Positions 1-8,620 of a stretch of 64,000 nt of DNA are shown in pieces; position 1 is the stretch's first letter, and each line of letters starts with the position of its first letter. The stretch covers positions 7,626,001 to 7,690,000 of the forward strand of contig NZ_CP059572.1 of assembly GCF_019175365.1 (NCBI RefSeq), written 5' to 3'. A program made the position numbers and the translations under genes. This stretch comes from Actinomadura graeca (lineage in GTDB: Bacteria; Actinomycetota; Actinomycetes; Streptosporangiales; Streptosporangiaceae). The notes below the pieces were generated by a model. That model made no database searches. It was given only the letters and a program-made list of their open reading frames with translations, and was not told where the DNA came from.

Positions 1-303
1 CTGGACGCCGACACGCGCCTGACCGCGCAGCGCCTGGGCGTGCTGCTGCCCAACGAGCCCAACGGCACGCAGCAGAGCTATCTGCGGGAGATGTCGACCA
101 AGTTCGGGGCGGACTACGACCGCACCTGGGTGCTGCGGCTGCGCTCCGCGCACGGGCAGGTCTTCGGCATCATCGCCAAGGTCCGCGCGCAGACCCAGAA
201 CACTGAGATCCGCGCATTCGCCGAACGTGGAATGAAGTTCGTCAACACCCATATGTCGCTGCTGGAGAGCACGGGCCTGGTGGACAAGAACGCCCTGCAC
301 TGA
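1..303 (+). CDS. DUF4142-type protein, C-terminal part only
   Basis: The reading frame is open from the first base and ends at TGA 301-303, so the start lies outside the window. About 100 residues are visible, with polar helices ending in a segment (TEIRAFAERG, then FVNTHMSLLE) that resembles the C-terminus of DUF4142 proteins, which are helical, usually exported and of unknown function. The next gene starts 58 nt downstream on the same strand with its own ribosome-binding site, so the two may be cotranscribed. The family call is from memory of the motif and rests on the C-terminus only. Confidence 0.6.
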   Translation: MDADTRLTAQRLGVLLPNEPNGTQQSYLREMSTKFGADYDRTWVLRLRSAHGQVFGIIAKVRAQTQNTEIRAFAERGMKFVNTHMSLLESTGLVDKNALH

Positions 304-361
304 CGGAAGCACCGACGCAGCACCGACGAACATCCCACCCCGCATAAAGGGAGTTCTCTCA

Positions 362-1600
362 ATGAGAAGAAAGAAAAAGGCATTCGCCGTGATGATCCCG
401 GCGCTCGTCCTTGTCGCGACGGCGGTGGAGACGGCTCCCGCCGGTGCCGCGGCCCCGCGGCCCGGTGAGCGCGCCGGGCTCGCCGCCGACCCGTCCGAGC
501 CGCCTGGTGAAGGCGGCACCGACCCCGGCGGAGGCGGATCCGGCGACCCCGGCGGCGTCCCGCGAGTTCCGGGCGACGGTTCGGCGGACCCCGGCGGAGC
601 CGGGCAGGACCCGGACGGCGGCCGGACCGGCGACGGCCAGGACGGGAACGGGCGGTGGAACGGCGGCCGGAGCCGGGACCCGCAGAACTTCGCCGGCCCC
701 GGGCAGGGAGGAGGCGGCCAGGGCCTGAGCCGCGCCCTGTTCGCCGACATCCGGAAGGCGCCCGCGCTGCCGCGGGCGGCGAACGGCCAGCGCGGCTCCG
801 CCGGCACGTTCACGTCCAAGTGCGGGCGGAACGAGGGCCAGAAGCACAGCAACCCCGACAACGTCATCGTGGCCCCCGGCGTCCAGAACGGCGCGCACCA
901 CACGCACGACTACGTGGGCAACAAGTCGACCGACGGATTCTCCACCGACGAGAGCCTCGCCGCGTCCGGGACGACCTGTACCAACGGTGACAAGTCCACC
1001 TACTACTGGCCGGTGATGCGGCTCCGCGCCGGCCGGGACAACTCGGCCGCGGCGCGCCAGAGCACGGCGGACGGCAACATCGGCTCGGTCGTCACGCCGT
1101 CGTCGGTTCAACTGCAGTTCAACGGCAACGCCCGCAGCAAGGTGACCGCGATGCCCCCCTTCATGCGCGTCCTCATGGGAGACGCCAAGGCGGGGACGAA
1201 CGGCACGGCCAACGCCAAGGCCCTGTGGTCCTGCACCGGGTTCCTGAACCGCGGCTTCACCGACAGGTACCCGCTCTGCCCGCAGGGCAGCCAGGTGGCG
1301 CGGGTCCTGGAATTCCCGAGCTGCTGGGACGGCCGCAACTCCGACAGCGCCAACCACCGCGACCACGTGCTGTTCGCCGACGAGCGGACGGGCGCGTGCC
1401 CGCCGGGACGGCGGCCCGTCCCGCAGCTGCAGATGACGCTGACCTACAACGTGCCGGCACGGGCGCAGGCGTTCGCGCTGGACAGCTTCCCCGAGCAGCT
1501 GCACGACCCGGTGACCGACCACGCCGACTTCATCAACGTGATGTCGCGCAACCTGATGCAGCAGGCCGTCGGCTGCATCAACTCCGGGCGCCGCTGCTGA
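362..1600 (+). CDS. Secreted DUF1996 domain protein
   Basis: 412 residues. The N-terminus is a clear signal peptide: RRKKK, then a hydrophobic stretch, then an Ala-rich cleavage region near residue 30. Residues about 31-130 are a low-complexity Gly/Pro/Asp linker. From about 140 on lies a DUF1996-like domain with CGRNEGQKHSNPDNVI, HHTHDYVGN and STYYWPVMR, rich in Cys and His. The function of DUF1996 is not known to me; fungal and actinomycete members are typically extracellular. The ATG follows AAGGGAG by about 8 nt. A strong hairpin lies just downstream of the stop. Confidence 0.85.
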   Translation: MRRKKKAFAVMIPALVLVATAVETAPAGAAAPRPGERAGLAADPSEPPGEGGTDPGGGGSGDPGGVPRVPGDGSADPGGAGQDPDGGRTGDGQDGNGRWNGGRSRDPQNFAGPGQGGGGQGLSRALFADIRKAPALPRAANGQRGSAGTFTSKCGRNEGQKHSNPDNVIVAPGVQNGAHHTHDYVGNKSTDGFSTDESLAASGTTCTNGDKSTYYWPVMRLRAGRDNSAAARQSTADGNIGSVVTPSSVQLQFNGNARSKVTAMPPFMRVLMGDAKAGTNGTANAKALWSCTGFLNRGFTDRYPLCPQGSQVARVLEFPSCWDGRNSDSANHRDHVLFADERTGACPPGRRPVPQLQMTLTYNVPARAQAFALDSFPEQLHDPVTDHADFINVMSRNLMQQAVGCINSGRRC

Positions 1601-1620
1601 GCGCGAGCGCCGACCGAGCC

Positions 1621-1664
1621 CGCGGCCGGTGAGGACGTCCCCCCGGCGCCCCTCACCGGCCGCG
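1621..1664 (+). terminator. Perfect 14-bp inverted repeat, probable terminator
   Basis: Arms at 1621-1634 and 1651-1664 are perfectly complementary around a 16-nt loop, 20 nt after the DUF1996 stop. There is no U-run, which is common for GC-rich actinomycete terminators. Confidence 0.55.
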
Positions 1665-1705
1665 CCCGCGCGACCCCGGCCGCCCCGGTCCGTAGGATCG
1701 CCGGT

Positions 1706-2404
1706 ATGAACGTTGTGATCGCGGGCGGGCACGGGCGGATCGCGCTGCGGCTGTCGCGGCTGCTGGCCGCGCGGGGGGACACCGTGCTGGGCGTCATCCG
1801 CGACCCGGCCCACGCCGGGGACGTGCGCGCGGCCGGCGCCGGGCCGGTCGTGTGCGATCTGGAGTCGGCGGTGGCCGGGGCGGTCGCCGACGTGGTGACC
1901 GGGGCGGACGCGGTGGTGTTCGCCGCCGGGGCGGGGCCCGGCAGCGGCACCGCGCGCAAGGACACCGTCGACCGGGCCGCCTCGGTGCTGCTCGCGGACG
2001 CGGCGGAGCGCGCCGGGGTCCGCGGCTTCGTCCAGATCTCCGCGATGGGCGCGGGCGCGCCGCCCGCCCCGGGCCGCGACGAGGTCTGGGCCGCCTACAT
2101 CAGGGCCAAGGGCGAGGCCGAGGACGACCTGCGCTCCCGCGACGCCCTGGACTGGCTGATCCTGCGTCCGGGCCGCCTCACCGACGACCCCGGCACCGGC
2201 CTCGTCGCGCTCGCCGGGCCGCCGCTCGGACGGGGCGCGGTCACCCGCGACGACGTGGCGGCCACCGTCGTCGCGCTGCTCGACGCGCCCGCCGTCCGCC
2301 ACCGCACCCTCGACCTCCTCAACGGGGACACGCCCATCCGGGACGCCGTCGCCCGCCTGGGGCAGGGCGGGTCCGGCGGGTCCGGTGCGGATCAGGTGTC
2401 GTAG
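1706..2404 (+). CDS. NAD(P)-binding SDR-like / NmrA-like protein
   Basis: 232 residues. The N-terminus carries the nucleotide-binding motif GGHGRIALRL (GxxGxxG-like) at residues 7-16 of a Rossmann fold, then VVFAAGAG and a mid-protein ISAMGAG stretch typical of atypical short-chain dehydrogenases. No classical YxxxK pair is evident, so the substrate cannot be named. A TAGGAT hexamer lies 7 nt before the ATG with no Shine-Dalgarno, so the mRNA may be leaderless. Its 3' end overlaps the convergent acyl-CoA synthetase gene by 13 nt. Confidence 0.8.
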   Translation: MNVVIAGGHGRIALRLSRLLAARGDTVLGVIRDPAHAGDVRAAGAGPVVCDLESAVAGAVADVVTGADAVVFAAGAGPGSGTARKDTVDRAASVLLADAAERAGVRGFVQISAMGAGAPPAPGRDEVWAAYIRAKGEAEDDLRSRDALDWLILRPGRLTDDPGTGLVALAGPPLGRGAVTRDDVAATVVALLDAPAVRHRTLDLLNGDTPIRDAVARLGQGGSGGSGADQVS

Positions 2405-4188
2405 AGGGCGTCGATCTCGTCGGCGAAGTCCCGCATCACCACGGCGCGCCTGACCTTCAGGCTCGGCGTCATGTGCCCCGCCTCCTCGGTGAAGTCCACG
2501 TCGAGCACGGCGTACTTCTTGATCGCCTCGGCGTGGCTGACGGGCCGGTTCGCCGCGGCGACCGCGGCGTCGATCTCGGCGGTGAGGTCGGGGTCGCGGC
2601 GCAGCTCGCCCGCCGTCATCGCGGCGGGCTTGCCGTGCCGCTGCTTCCAGGGGCCGAGCGCCTCCTCGTCGAGGGTGACCAGCGCGGCGACGAACCTGCG
2701 GCCGTCGCCGACGACCAGGCACTGGCTGACCAGCGGGTGCGCGCGGAGGCCGTCCTCCAGCGGGGCGGGCGCCACGTTCTTGCCCGCCGCGGTCACCAGG
2801 ATCTCCTTCTTCCGGCCGGTGATCCGCAGGAACCCGTCGGAGTCCAGGGAGCCGAGGTCGCCGGTGTGGAACCAGCCGTCCTCCAGGGCCTCCTTGGTGG
2901 CGGCCTCGTTGTTCCAGTAGCCGCGCAGGACGTTGATGCCGCGGACGAGGACCTCCCCGTCCTCGGCGATCCGCACGTCCACCCCCGGGATGGGCCCGCC
3001 CACCGTCCCGATCCTGATCGCTGTGGGGCGGTTGACGCTCACCGGCGCGGTCGTCTCGGTGAGGCCGTAGCCCTCCAGGATCGTGATCCCGACGCCGCGG
3101 AAGAAGTGGCCGAGCCGCTCGCCCAGCGCGGCGCCGCCCGACACCGCGTACTCCACCCGCCCGCCGACCGCCGCGCGCAGCTTGCGGTACACCAGCGCGT
3201 CGAACACCCTGTGCCGGGCCCTCAGGCCGAGGCCCGGGCGGCCCGACTCCAGCGCCCGGCTGTAGGCGATGGCGGTGGCGGCCGCCGCCTGGAAGATCCT
3301 CTCCTTGGCCTTGCCCCCCGCCGCGGCCTGCTGCTCGGCGCCGTTGTAGACCTTCTCGAACACGCGGGGCACCGCCAGCAGGAACGTGGGGCGGAACGTC
3401 GCGAGGTCGGGCAGCAGGTTCGGGACGTCGCTGTGCCCGAGGACGATGCCGCCCTCGACGCACGCGACCTCGATGAGGCGCGCGAACACGTGCGCCAGCG
3501 GCAGGAACAGCAGCGTGGAACTGCCCTCGACGGTGACCTCGGAGATCGCGCCCTGGATGGCGTTGCGGGCGGTCCGCACGAGGTTCCCGTGGCTGATCTC
3601 GCAGCCCTTGGGGCGCCCGGTCGTGCCCGAGGTGTAGATGAGGGTGGCGGTGTCGTCGGCGCCGCGGGCGGCGCGGCGCTCGGCCACCGCGTCGTCCGGG
3701 ACCTCCTTGCCGAGCCGGACGACCTCGGCGACCCCGCCGGTGTCGATGCCCCAGACGTGGGCGAGACCCGGGAGCGAACCCCGGACCTCCTCGACCGCCG
3801 TGACGTGCGCCGCGGTCTCGGCGAACACGGCCTTGGCGCCGGAGTCGCCGGCGATCCACTCGATCTGCTCGGCCGAGGACGTCTCGTAGATCGGCACCGC
3901 GACCGCGCCCGCCGCCCAGATCGCGTAGTCGAGCAGCGTCCACTCGTAGCGCGTCCGCGACAGCAGCCCCACCCGGTCGCCGGGCTCGATCCCCGCGGCC
4001 ACCAGGCCCTTGGCCACCCCGGTCACCTCCGCCGCGAAGTCGGCGGCGGTGACGGCGCTCCAGGCGCCGACGGCGCGGCGGCGGAGCACGATGGCGCCGG
4101 GGTCCTCGGCGGCACGGCTGAAGGGCGCGTCGGTCAGATTGGCGGAGTCGGGGACCTCCACCATCGCGGGGACGCTGAGCTCGCGCAC
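2392..4188 (-). CDS. Long-chain fatty-acid--CoA ligase (AMP-forming, FadD15-like)
   Basis: 598 residues, the usual size for this ligase class, which activates fatty acids to acyl-CoA through an acyl-adenylate. Adenylate-forming motifs are in order: TLIYTSGTTGRPKG (P-loop-like), GYGLTETTAPVS, GWFHTGDLG, and ITGRKKEILVTAAGKNVAP with the C-terminal catalytic-lysine region. The GTG start follows AGGAG by about 7 nt. No signal or membrane segment is seen, so it is probably cytosolic or membrane-associated. It stands alone on the minus strand between two plus-strand genes. Chain-length preference cannot be read from the sequence. Confidence 0.93.
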   Translation of the reverse strand: MRELSVPAMVEVPDSANLTDAPFSRAAEDPGAIVLRRRAVGAWSAVTAADFAAEVTGVAKGLVAAGIEPGDRVGLLSRTRYEWTLLDYAIWAAGAVAVPIYETSSAEQIEWIAGDSGAKAVFAETAAHVTAVEEVRGSLPGLAHVWGIDTGGVAEVVRLGKEVPDDAVAERRAARGADDTATLIYTSGTTGRPKGCEISHGNLVRTARNAIQGAISEVTVEGSSTLLFLPLAHVFARLIEVACVEGGIVLGHSDVPNLLPDLATFRPTFLLAVPRVFEKVYNGAEQQAAAGGKAKERIFQAAAATAIAYSRALESGRPGLGLRARHRVFDALVYRKLRAAVGGRVEYAVSGGAALGERLGHFFRGVGITILEGYGLTETTAPVSVNRPTAIRIGTVGGPIPGVDVRIAEDGEVLVRGINVLRGYWNNEAATKEALEDGWFHTGDLGSLDSDGFLRITGRKKEILVTAAGKNVAPAPLEDGLRAHPLVSQCLVVGDGRRFVAALVTLDEEALGPWKQRHGKPAAMTAGELRRDPDLTAEIDAAVAAANRPVSHAEAIKKYAVLDVDFTEEAGHMTPSLKVRRAVVMRDFADEIDALYDT

Positions 4189-4412
4189 GGCCCACTCCTG
4201 TCATCGGGCTTCCGGGACGGCGGACAAGCCTCTCCGGCTCCTCCGACGCCGATGATACCCACGAGTAGGGAAGACGTCCGCCGGTCACGCGCACGCCGCT
4301 CCCTCGCGCCCCAGGTTAACGGCAGGGCAAAGACGGGCCGGTCGCCCCCGGGACGGCGGCGCGGGTTGGCCTACCCTGGTCTGGCCGGACATCTGGGATT
4401 CGGGGGATCGCC

Positions 4413-5108
4413 ATGTCGCTGCTCGAGGTGATCGCGCTGACCGCCGACGACGCGCGCGCCGCGCAGGACGGCGGCGCCGACCGGATCGAGGTCGTCGCCG
4501 ACATGGCCGCCGACGGGCTCACCCCCGATCCGGACGTCGTCGAGGCGATCCGCGAGGCCACGTCCCTGCCCCTGCGGGTGATGCTGCGGGCCAACGCCGG
4601 ATTCCGCACCACCGGCGCCGAGCTCGACCGGCTGCGGCACGCCGCGGGCACCCTCGCCCGGGCGGGCGCGGACGGTTTCGTGCTCGGCTTCCTGGACCCC
4701 CTCGGCCACGTCGACGTGGCCGCCACCGGCAAGCTCGCCGCCGTCGCCGACCCCCTGCCGTGGACGTTCCACCGGGCCGTGGACCACGCCGCCGACCCCG
4801 CGCAGGCGTGGGACGCCGTCCGGCACCTGGGCGGCGGCCTCGACACCGTCCTCACGGCGGGCTCCCCGCGCGGTGTGGACACCGGCGTGGACGTCCTCGT
4901 CCGGCGCGCCGCCGAGGACCGTGACTCCGCCCGCATGATCATGGCCGGGGGCGGGCTGCGCCGCAAGCACGTCGCGCTCCTCGCGGCGGCGGGCGTCACC
5001 GCGTTCCACGTGGGCACGGCCGTCCGGCCCGACGGCGGCTGGGACGCCCCCGTCGACCCCGCGCTGGTGGGCGACTGGCGTTCCCTGGTCGCCGCCGCCG
5101 CCGGCTGA
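4413..5108 (+). CDS. cutC: CutC family protein (copper homeostasis-type TIM barrel)
   Basis: 231 residues covering the CutC barrel: LEVIALTADDARAAQDGGAD at the start, LRVMLRANAGF, DGFVLGFL, WTFHRAVDHA, LTAGSPRGVDTG and a late IMAGGGLR. These match the family pattern (E-x-A, VMIRPR-like, FHRAFD, LTSG). CutC was named for copper tolerance in E. coli; its biochemical role is not settled. The ATG has a GGGGGA site 8 nt upstream, and a TACCCT -10-like hexamer lies at 4372-4377. Confidence 0.9.
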   Translation: MSLLEVIALTADDARAAQDGGADRIEVVADMAADGLTPDPDVVEAIREATSLPLRVMLRANAGFRTTGAELDRLRHAAGTLARAGADGFVLGFLDPLGHVDVAATGKLAAVADPLPWTFHRAVDHAADPAQAWDAVRHLGGGLDTVLTAGSPRGVDTGVDVLVRRAAEDRDSARMIMAGGGLRRKHVALLAAAGVTAFHVGTAVRPDGGWDAPVDPALVGDWRSLVAAAAG

Positions 5109-5154
5109 CTCCGGCGGCGTATTCGTCCCAGGCCGGCCCTATTAGAGTCGGTTC

Positions 5155-5922
5155 ATGAGGATCCACGTGGTGAGCGACGTCCACGGCCGGGCGGAGGCGC
5201 TGCGCGGCGCCGGCGACGGCGCCGACGCGCTCATCTGCCTGGGGGACCTGCTCCTGTTCATCGACTACTCCGACCACGCGCAGGGGATCTTCGCGGAGCT
5301 GTTCGGCCGGGAGAACGCCGACCGCTTCATCGAGCTGCGGACGCTCAGGCGCTTCGGCGAGGCCCGCGAGTTCTCCCGCGCGCTGTGGGCGGGACTCGAC
5401 GGCGAGGCGTGGCCGCACATCGAGCGGGCGGTCGACCGGCAGTACGCGGAGCTGTTCGCGGCCATGCCCACCCCCGCCTATCTCACCTACGGCAACGTCG
5501 ACATCCCCCGCATGTGGGGCGCGCACCTGCGCGACGGCCACCACGTCCTAGACGGTGAGACCACCGAGCTGGGCGGCCTGACGTTCGGGTTCGTGGGCGG
5601 CGGGCTGCGCACCGAGTACCGGACCCCCTACGAGCTGGACGACGAGGAGTACGCGGCCAAGGTCGAGGCGGTCGGCGCGGTGGACGTGCTCTGCTCGCAC
5701 ATCCCGCCCGCCGTCCCGGAGCTGCTGTACGACACGGTGGCGCGCCGGTTCGAGCGGGGCAGCGAGGCGATCCTGGACGCGATCCGCCGGACGCGGCCGA
5801 AGTACGTGCTGTTCGGGCACGTCCACCAGCCGCTCGCACGCCGGATCCGCATCGGCCGGACCGAATGCGTCAACGTGGGCCACTTCAGGGCCAGTGGGGC
5901 GCCCTACGTCCTGTCGGTCTGA
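5155..5922 (+). CDS. Calcineurin-like metallophosphoesterase
   Basis: 255 residues with metal-binding motifs in family order: VSDVHG (residues 6-11), CLGDLL, YGNVDIP (GNxD in place of the common GNHD), SHIPP and FGHVHQP. These fit a dinuclear-metal phosphoesterase; the substrate is unknown. The His of GNH[D/E] is replaced by Val, which may change activity or specificity. TAGAGT at 5143-5148 lies 6 nt before the ATG without a ribosome-binding site, pointing to a leaderless transcript. The next gene follows after about 40 nt. Confidence 0.85.
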   Translation: MRIHVVSDVHGRAEALRGAGDGADALICLGDLLLFIDYSDHAQGIFAELFGRENADRFIELRTLRRFGEAREFSRALWAGLDGEAWPHIERAVDRQYAELFAAMPTPAYLTYGNVDIPRMWGAHLRDGHHVLDGETTELGGLTFGFVGGGLRTEYRTPYELDDEEYAAKVEAVGAVDVLCSHIPPAVPELLYDTVARRFERGSEAILDAIRRTRPKYVLFGHVHQPLARRIRIGRTECVNVGHFRASGAPYVLSV

Positions 5923-5960
5923 GGGATACATTCTGGGAGGACACAGCCGGAGGGATGCAG

Positions 5961-6395
5961 ATGGCCGACCGAACGAGCTCTTCGATCACGGTGAAGGCCC
6001 CGAGGCCCGAGATCATGGCGGTGATCGCCGATCTGGAGGGCTACCCCCGGTGGGCCAGCGGGATCCGGGAGTTCACCGTCCAGGAGACGGGCCCCGACGG
6101 GCGCGCCGCCCGCGCCCGGCTGACCTTCGACGGCGGCCCGTTCAGCGACACCGTCGGCCTCGCCTACACCTGGGAGGGCGACGACCGGGTGACGTGGGAC
6201 CTGGTGGAGAAGGGCAACGTCGTGACCGGCCTGCACGGCTCCTACGCGCTCGCCGACGCGGGCGGCGCCACCGAGGTCACCTACGAGCTGACCGTGGACG
6301 TCCGCGTCCCCATGATCGGCATGGTCCGGCGCAAGGGCGAGAAACGGATCATCGACTCCGCGCTCAAGGGACTCAAGCGGCACCTGGAGCGCTGA
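5961..6395 (+). CDS. SRPBCC (START-like) family protein
   Basis: 144 residues from the chosen ATG, which follows GGAGGG by 6 nt; a weaker in-frame ATG lies at 5955. The pattern of an N-terminal strand, DLEGYPRWASGIREF, RARLTFDGGPF and VTWDLVEKG, then a C-terminal helix ending LKGLKRHLER, is typical of polyketide-cyclase/START-like folds that bind hydrophobic ligands. No ligand can be inferred. It sits just upstream of a small conserved-looking gene and glucokinase, in the same direction. Confidence 0.8.
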   Translation: MADRTSSSITVKAPRPEIMAVIADLEGYPRWASGIREFTVQETGPDGRAARARLTFDGGPFSDTVGLAYTWEGDDRVTWDLVEKGNVVTGLHGSYALADAGGATEVTYELTVDVRVPMIGMVRRKGEKRIIDSALKGLKRHLER

Positions 6396-6459
6396 GCGCT
6401 TCTCGCCAGGTCGTGGGGGCGATACCGTTTCACGCCGACAAGGGATGGAAGATGTTGTC

Positions 6460-6882
6460 ATGACCGAGCAGCCAGGCGACGTCCTCGACGAGGCGGCCAA
6501 GCTCTTCGACGCGCTGCGCAGGCGGATGGGCGGACGCGATCCCGGCGGCGATCCCGCCGGCGACGTGTGGGGCCGGGCGACCGCCGAGGACGCCCCGGGC
6601 ATCGCCACCGGAGCCGCCGAATGCCGTGATTGCCCGATATGTCGAGTGATTGCGGCCCGGCGTGAGGCGGGCGCGGACGTCGGCCGCCATGTGCGGGAGG
6701 CGGGCCGGTCGCTGCTGGCGGCGGCGCTGGACGTCGTGGCCGCTTTCGACCGCACGCGCGGGAAGGCGTCGGCGCCCCCTCGGGCGGGTACGTCCGAGCG
6801 GTCGGGCCCGCCGTCCGGCGGACGCGTCCCCGGGCGGGGCGACGCGTGGTCGGCGGCCACCGGCGGCGACCCCAACGAGTAG
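6460..6882 (+). CDS. Small protein of unknown function upstream of glucokinase (DUF5304-like)
   Basis: 140 residues from ATG 6460, which has GGAAG about 8 nt upstream; ATG 6445 is an alternative. There is an N-terminal helix (DEAAKLFDALRRRM), a C-x2-C-x2-C-type cluster (CRDCPICR) that could bind a metal, a second helix (HVREAGRSLLAAALDVVAAF) and a disordered Gly/Pro/Arg tail. I recall proteins of this look (DUF5304) beside glkA in Streptomyces, but cannot confirm the family. It is probably cotranscribed with the glucokinase 47 nt downstream. Confidence 0.6.
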   Translation: MTEQPGDVLDEAAKLFDALRRRMGGRDPGGDPAGDVWGRATAEDAPGIATGAAECRDCPICRVIAARREAGADVGRHVREAGRSLLAAALDVVAAFDRTRGKASAPPRAGTSERSGPPSGGRVPGRGDAWSAATGGDPNE

Positions 6883-6929
6883 TGCGGTACGGGCTCCGGC
6901 AGGGGCACGTGAGGAGGAGGAAGCATTAC

Positions 6930-7898
6930 ATGGCCCTGACCATCGGCGTGGATGTGGGCGGCACGAAGGTGGCCGCGGGGGTCGTCGACGACCGGGGGAC
7001 GATCCTGGAGAAGGTCCGCAGGCCGACCCCCTCGACGAACCCCAAGGAGACCGCCGAGGTCATCGCCGAGGTCGTCGACCTCCTCAAGGGCAAGTTCGAG
7101 GACGTCTCCGCGGTCGGCCTCGGCACCGCCGGCTTCGTCGACGAGACGCGCTCCACCGTGCTGTTCGCCCCCAACCTCGCCTGGCGGGACGAGCCGATCA
7201 AGGAGAAGGTCGAGAGCCTCGTCGGGCTCCCGGTCGTGGTCGAGAACGACGGCAACGCCACCGCGTGGGGCGAGGCGAGGTTCGGCGCGGGCCGCGGCGA
7301 GAACTTCATCGTCCTGGTGACGCTCGGCACCGGCATCGGCGGCGGCATCATCATCAACGGGGAGCTCTACCGGGGCCAGTTCGGCATCGGCGCGGAGATG
7401 GGCCACTTCCGGGTCGTCCCCGACGGGCGGCGCTGCGGCTGCGGCAACCGGGGCTGCTGGGAGCAGTACGCCAGCGGCAACGCCCTCGTCCACGAGGCCC
7501 GCGACCTCGCCCGCGTCGCCCCGGCGATGGCGGGCCGCCTCCTGGAGCTCGGCGACGGCCGTCCCGACGGCATCAGCGGCCCCGAGGTGACGCAGGCGGC
7601 CCGGGAGGGCGACAAGGCGGCGCTGGAGTGCTTCCGCACCGTCGCGCACTGGGCGGGCCAGGGCCTCGCCGACCTCAGCGCCATCCTGGACCCGGGCGCC
7701 TTCATCATCGGCGGCGGCCTCTCCGACGCCGGCGACCTTCTCCTGGACCCGGTCCGCGGCGCGTTCGAGGACGCGCTGACCGGCCGGGGGCACCGCCCGC
7801 TGCCCGACATCCGCATCGCCGAGCTCGGCTCGGCCGCGGGCATCGTCGGCGCCGCCGACCTCGCCCGCGCCCGGCCCCGCCAGGACGCGGTCGTGTGA
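6930..7898 (+). CDS. glkA: ROK-family glucokinase
   Basis: 322 residues. It phosphorylates glucose with ATP to glucose-6-phosphate in the cytosol; Streptomyces GlkA also takes part in carbon repression. Visible motifs are the N-terminal phosphate loop IGVDVGGTKVAAG, VENDGNATAWGEA with the catalytic Asp, LGTGIGGGII, and the ROK zinc cluster RCGCGNRGCWEQY. The start is fixed by a very strong GAGGAGGAGG at 6911-6920. The stop overlaps the next gene's GTG by 4 nt, so the two are translationally coupled. Confidence 0.95.
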   Translation: MALTIGVDVGGTKVAAGVVDDRGTILEKVRRPTPSTNPKETAEVIAEVVDLLKGKFEDVSAVGLGTAGFVDETRSTVLFAPNLAWRDEPIKEKVESLVGLPVVVENDGNATAWGEARFGAGRGENFIVLVTLGTGIGGGIIINGELYRGQFGIGAEMGHFRVVPDGRRCGCGNRGCWEQYASGNALVHEARDLARVAPAMAGRLLELGDGRPDGISGPEVTQAAREGDKAALECFRTVAHWAGQGLADLSAILDPGAFIIGGGLSDAGDLLLDPVRGAFEDALTGRGHRPLPDIRIAELGSAAGIVGAADLARARPRQDAVV

Positions 7899-8605
7899 CC
7901 CCGGTCCGCGTCCTGACCTACAACGTCCGGTCCCTGCGCGACGACCCCGCCGCCGTGGCCCGGGTCGTCCGCGCCCTGGACCCGGACGTCCTGTGCCTGC
8001 AGGAGGTCCCGCGCTTCTGGGACTGGCGCGTCAAACGCCGCCGCCTGGCCCGCGACTGCGGCATGGACATCGCCGCGGGCCGCCGCGCCTGCGGCCTGGC
8101 GATCCTGACGGCCCCCCGCGTCCGCCGCGTGGGCCGCGAGTTCCACCTGCTCAGCCCCGTCCCCGGCCTGCACCGCCGCGCCCTGGCCATCGCCGTCCTT
8201 GAGACGGCCGGCACCCGCCTCGTCGCCGCCTGCACCCATCTGGACCTGATGACCGCCCCGCGCCGCAGGCACGCCACCGAGGTCCTCGCCCACCTCGACC
8301 GCGCCCGCCGCCGCCACGACGCCCCCGTCGTCCTCACCGGCGACATCAACGAGGAACCCGGCGGTCCCACGTGGACCCTCTTCACGGACCGCTTCCAGGA
8401 CGCCTACGCGGTGGCCCCGGAAGGCGAGGAGCTGACCTTCTCCTCCCGCAACCCCCGCCGCCGCATCGACGCCGTCTTCGCCGACACGACGATAGAGGTC
8501 GTCACCTGCGGCGTCCCGGCGCACCCCGCCGAGGACTACCCCCAGGCCACAGACCACCGCCCCGTCCAAGCCACCCTGAACCTCCCCGACCCCCCGAAGA
8601 CCTGA
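7895..8605 (+). CDS. Endonuclease/exonuclease/phosphatase-fold hydrolase
   Basis: 236 residues from a GTG that overlaps the glucokinase stop (GTGA). Motifs in order: LTYNVRSL, CLQEVP (metal-binding Glu), THLDL, LTGDINEEPGG (catalytic D-x-N), RRIDAVFA and the final TDHRPV (catalytic D-H). This is a full set for a Mg-dependent phosphodiesterase/phosphatase. The substrate (nucleic acid, phospholipid or sugar phosphate) cannot be told. Coupling to glucokinase is notable but gives no proven functional link. Confidence 0.85.
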   Translation: MTPVRVLTYNVRSLRDDPAAVARVVRALDPDVLCLQEVPRFWDWRVKRRRLARDCGMDIAAGRRACGLAILTAPRVRRVGREFHLLSPVPGLHRRALAIAVLETAGTRLVAACTHLDLMTAPRRRHATEVLAHLDRARRRHDAPVVLTGDINEEPGGPTWTLFTDRFQDAYAVAPEGEELTFSSRNPRRRIDAVFADTTIEVVTCGVPAHPAEDYPQATDHRPVQATLNLPDPPKT

Positions 8606-8620
8606 CCGCGAAAGAACCGG

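Noticed and set aside
359..4294. 1311-codon open frame on the minus strand over DUF1996, the SDR gene and the acyl-CoA synthetase
   Set aside because: Arg/Gly/Ala-rich translation without domains; an out-of-frame shadow caused by the high GC bias at third positions. Similar long shadows occur opposite glkA, carB, priA and others.
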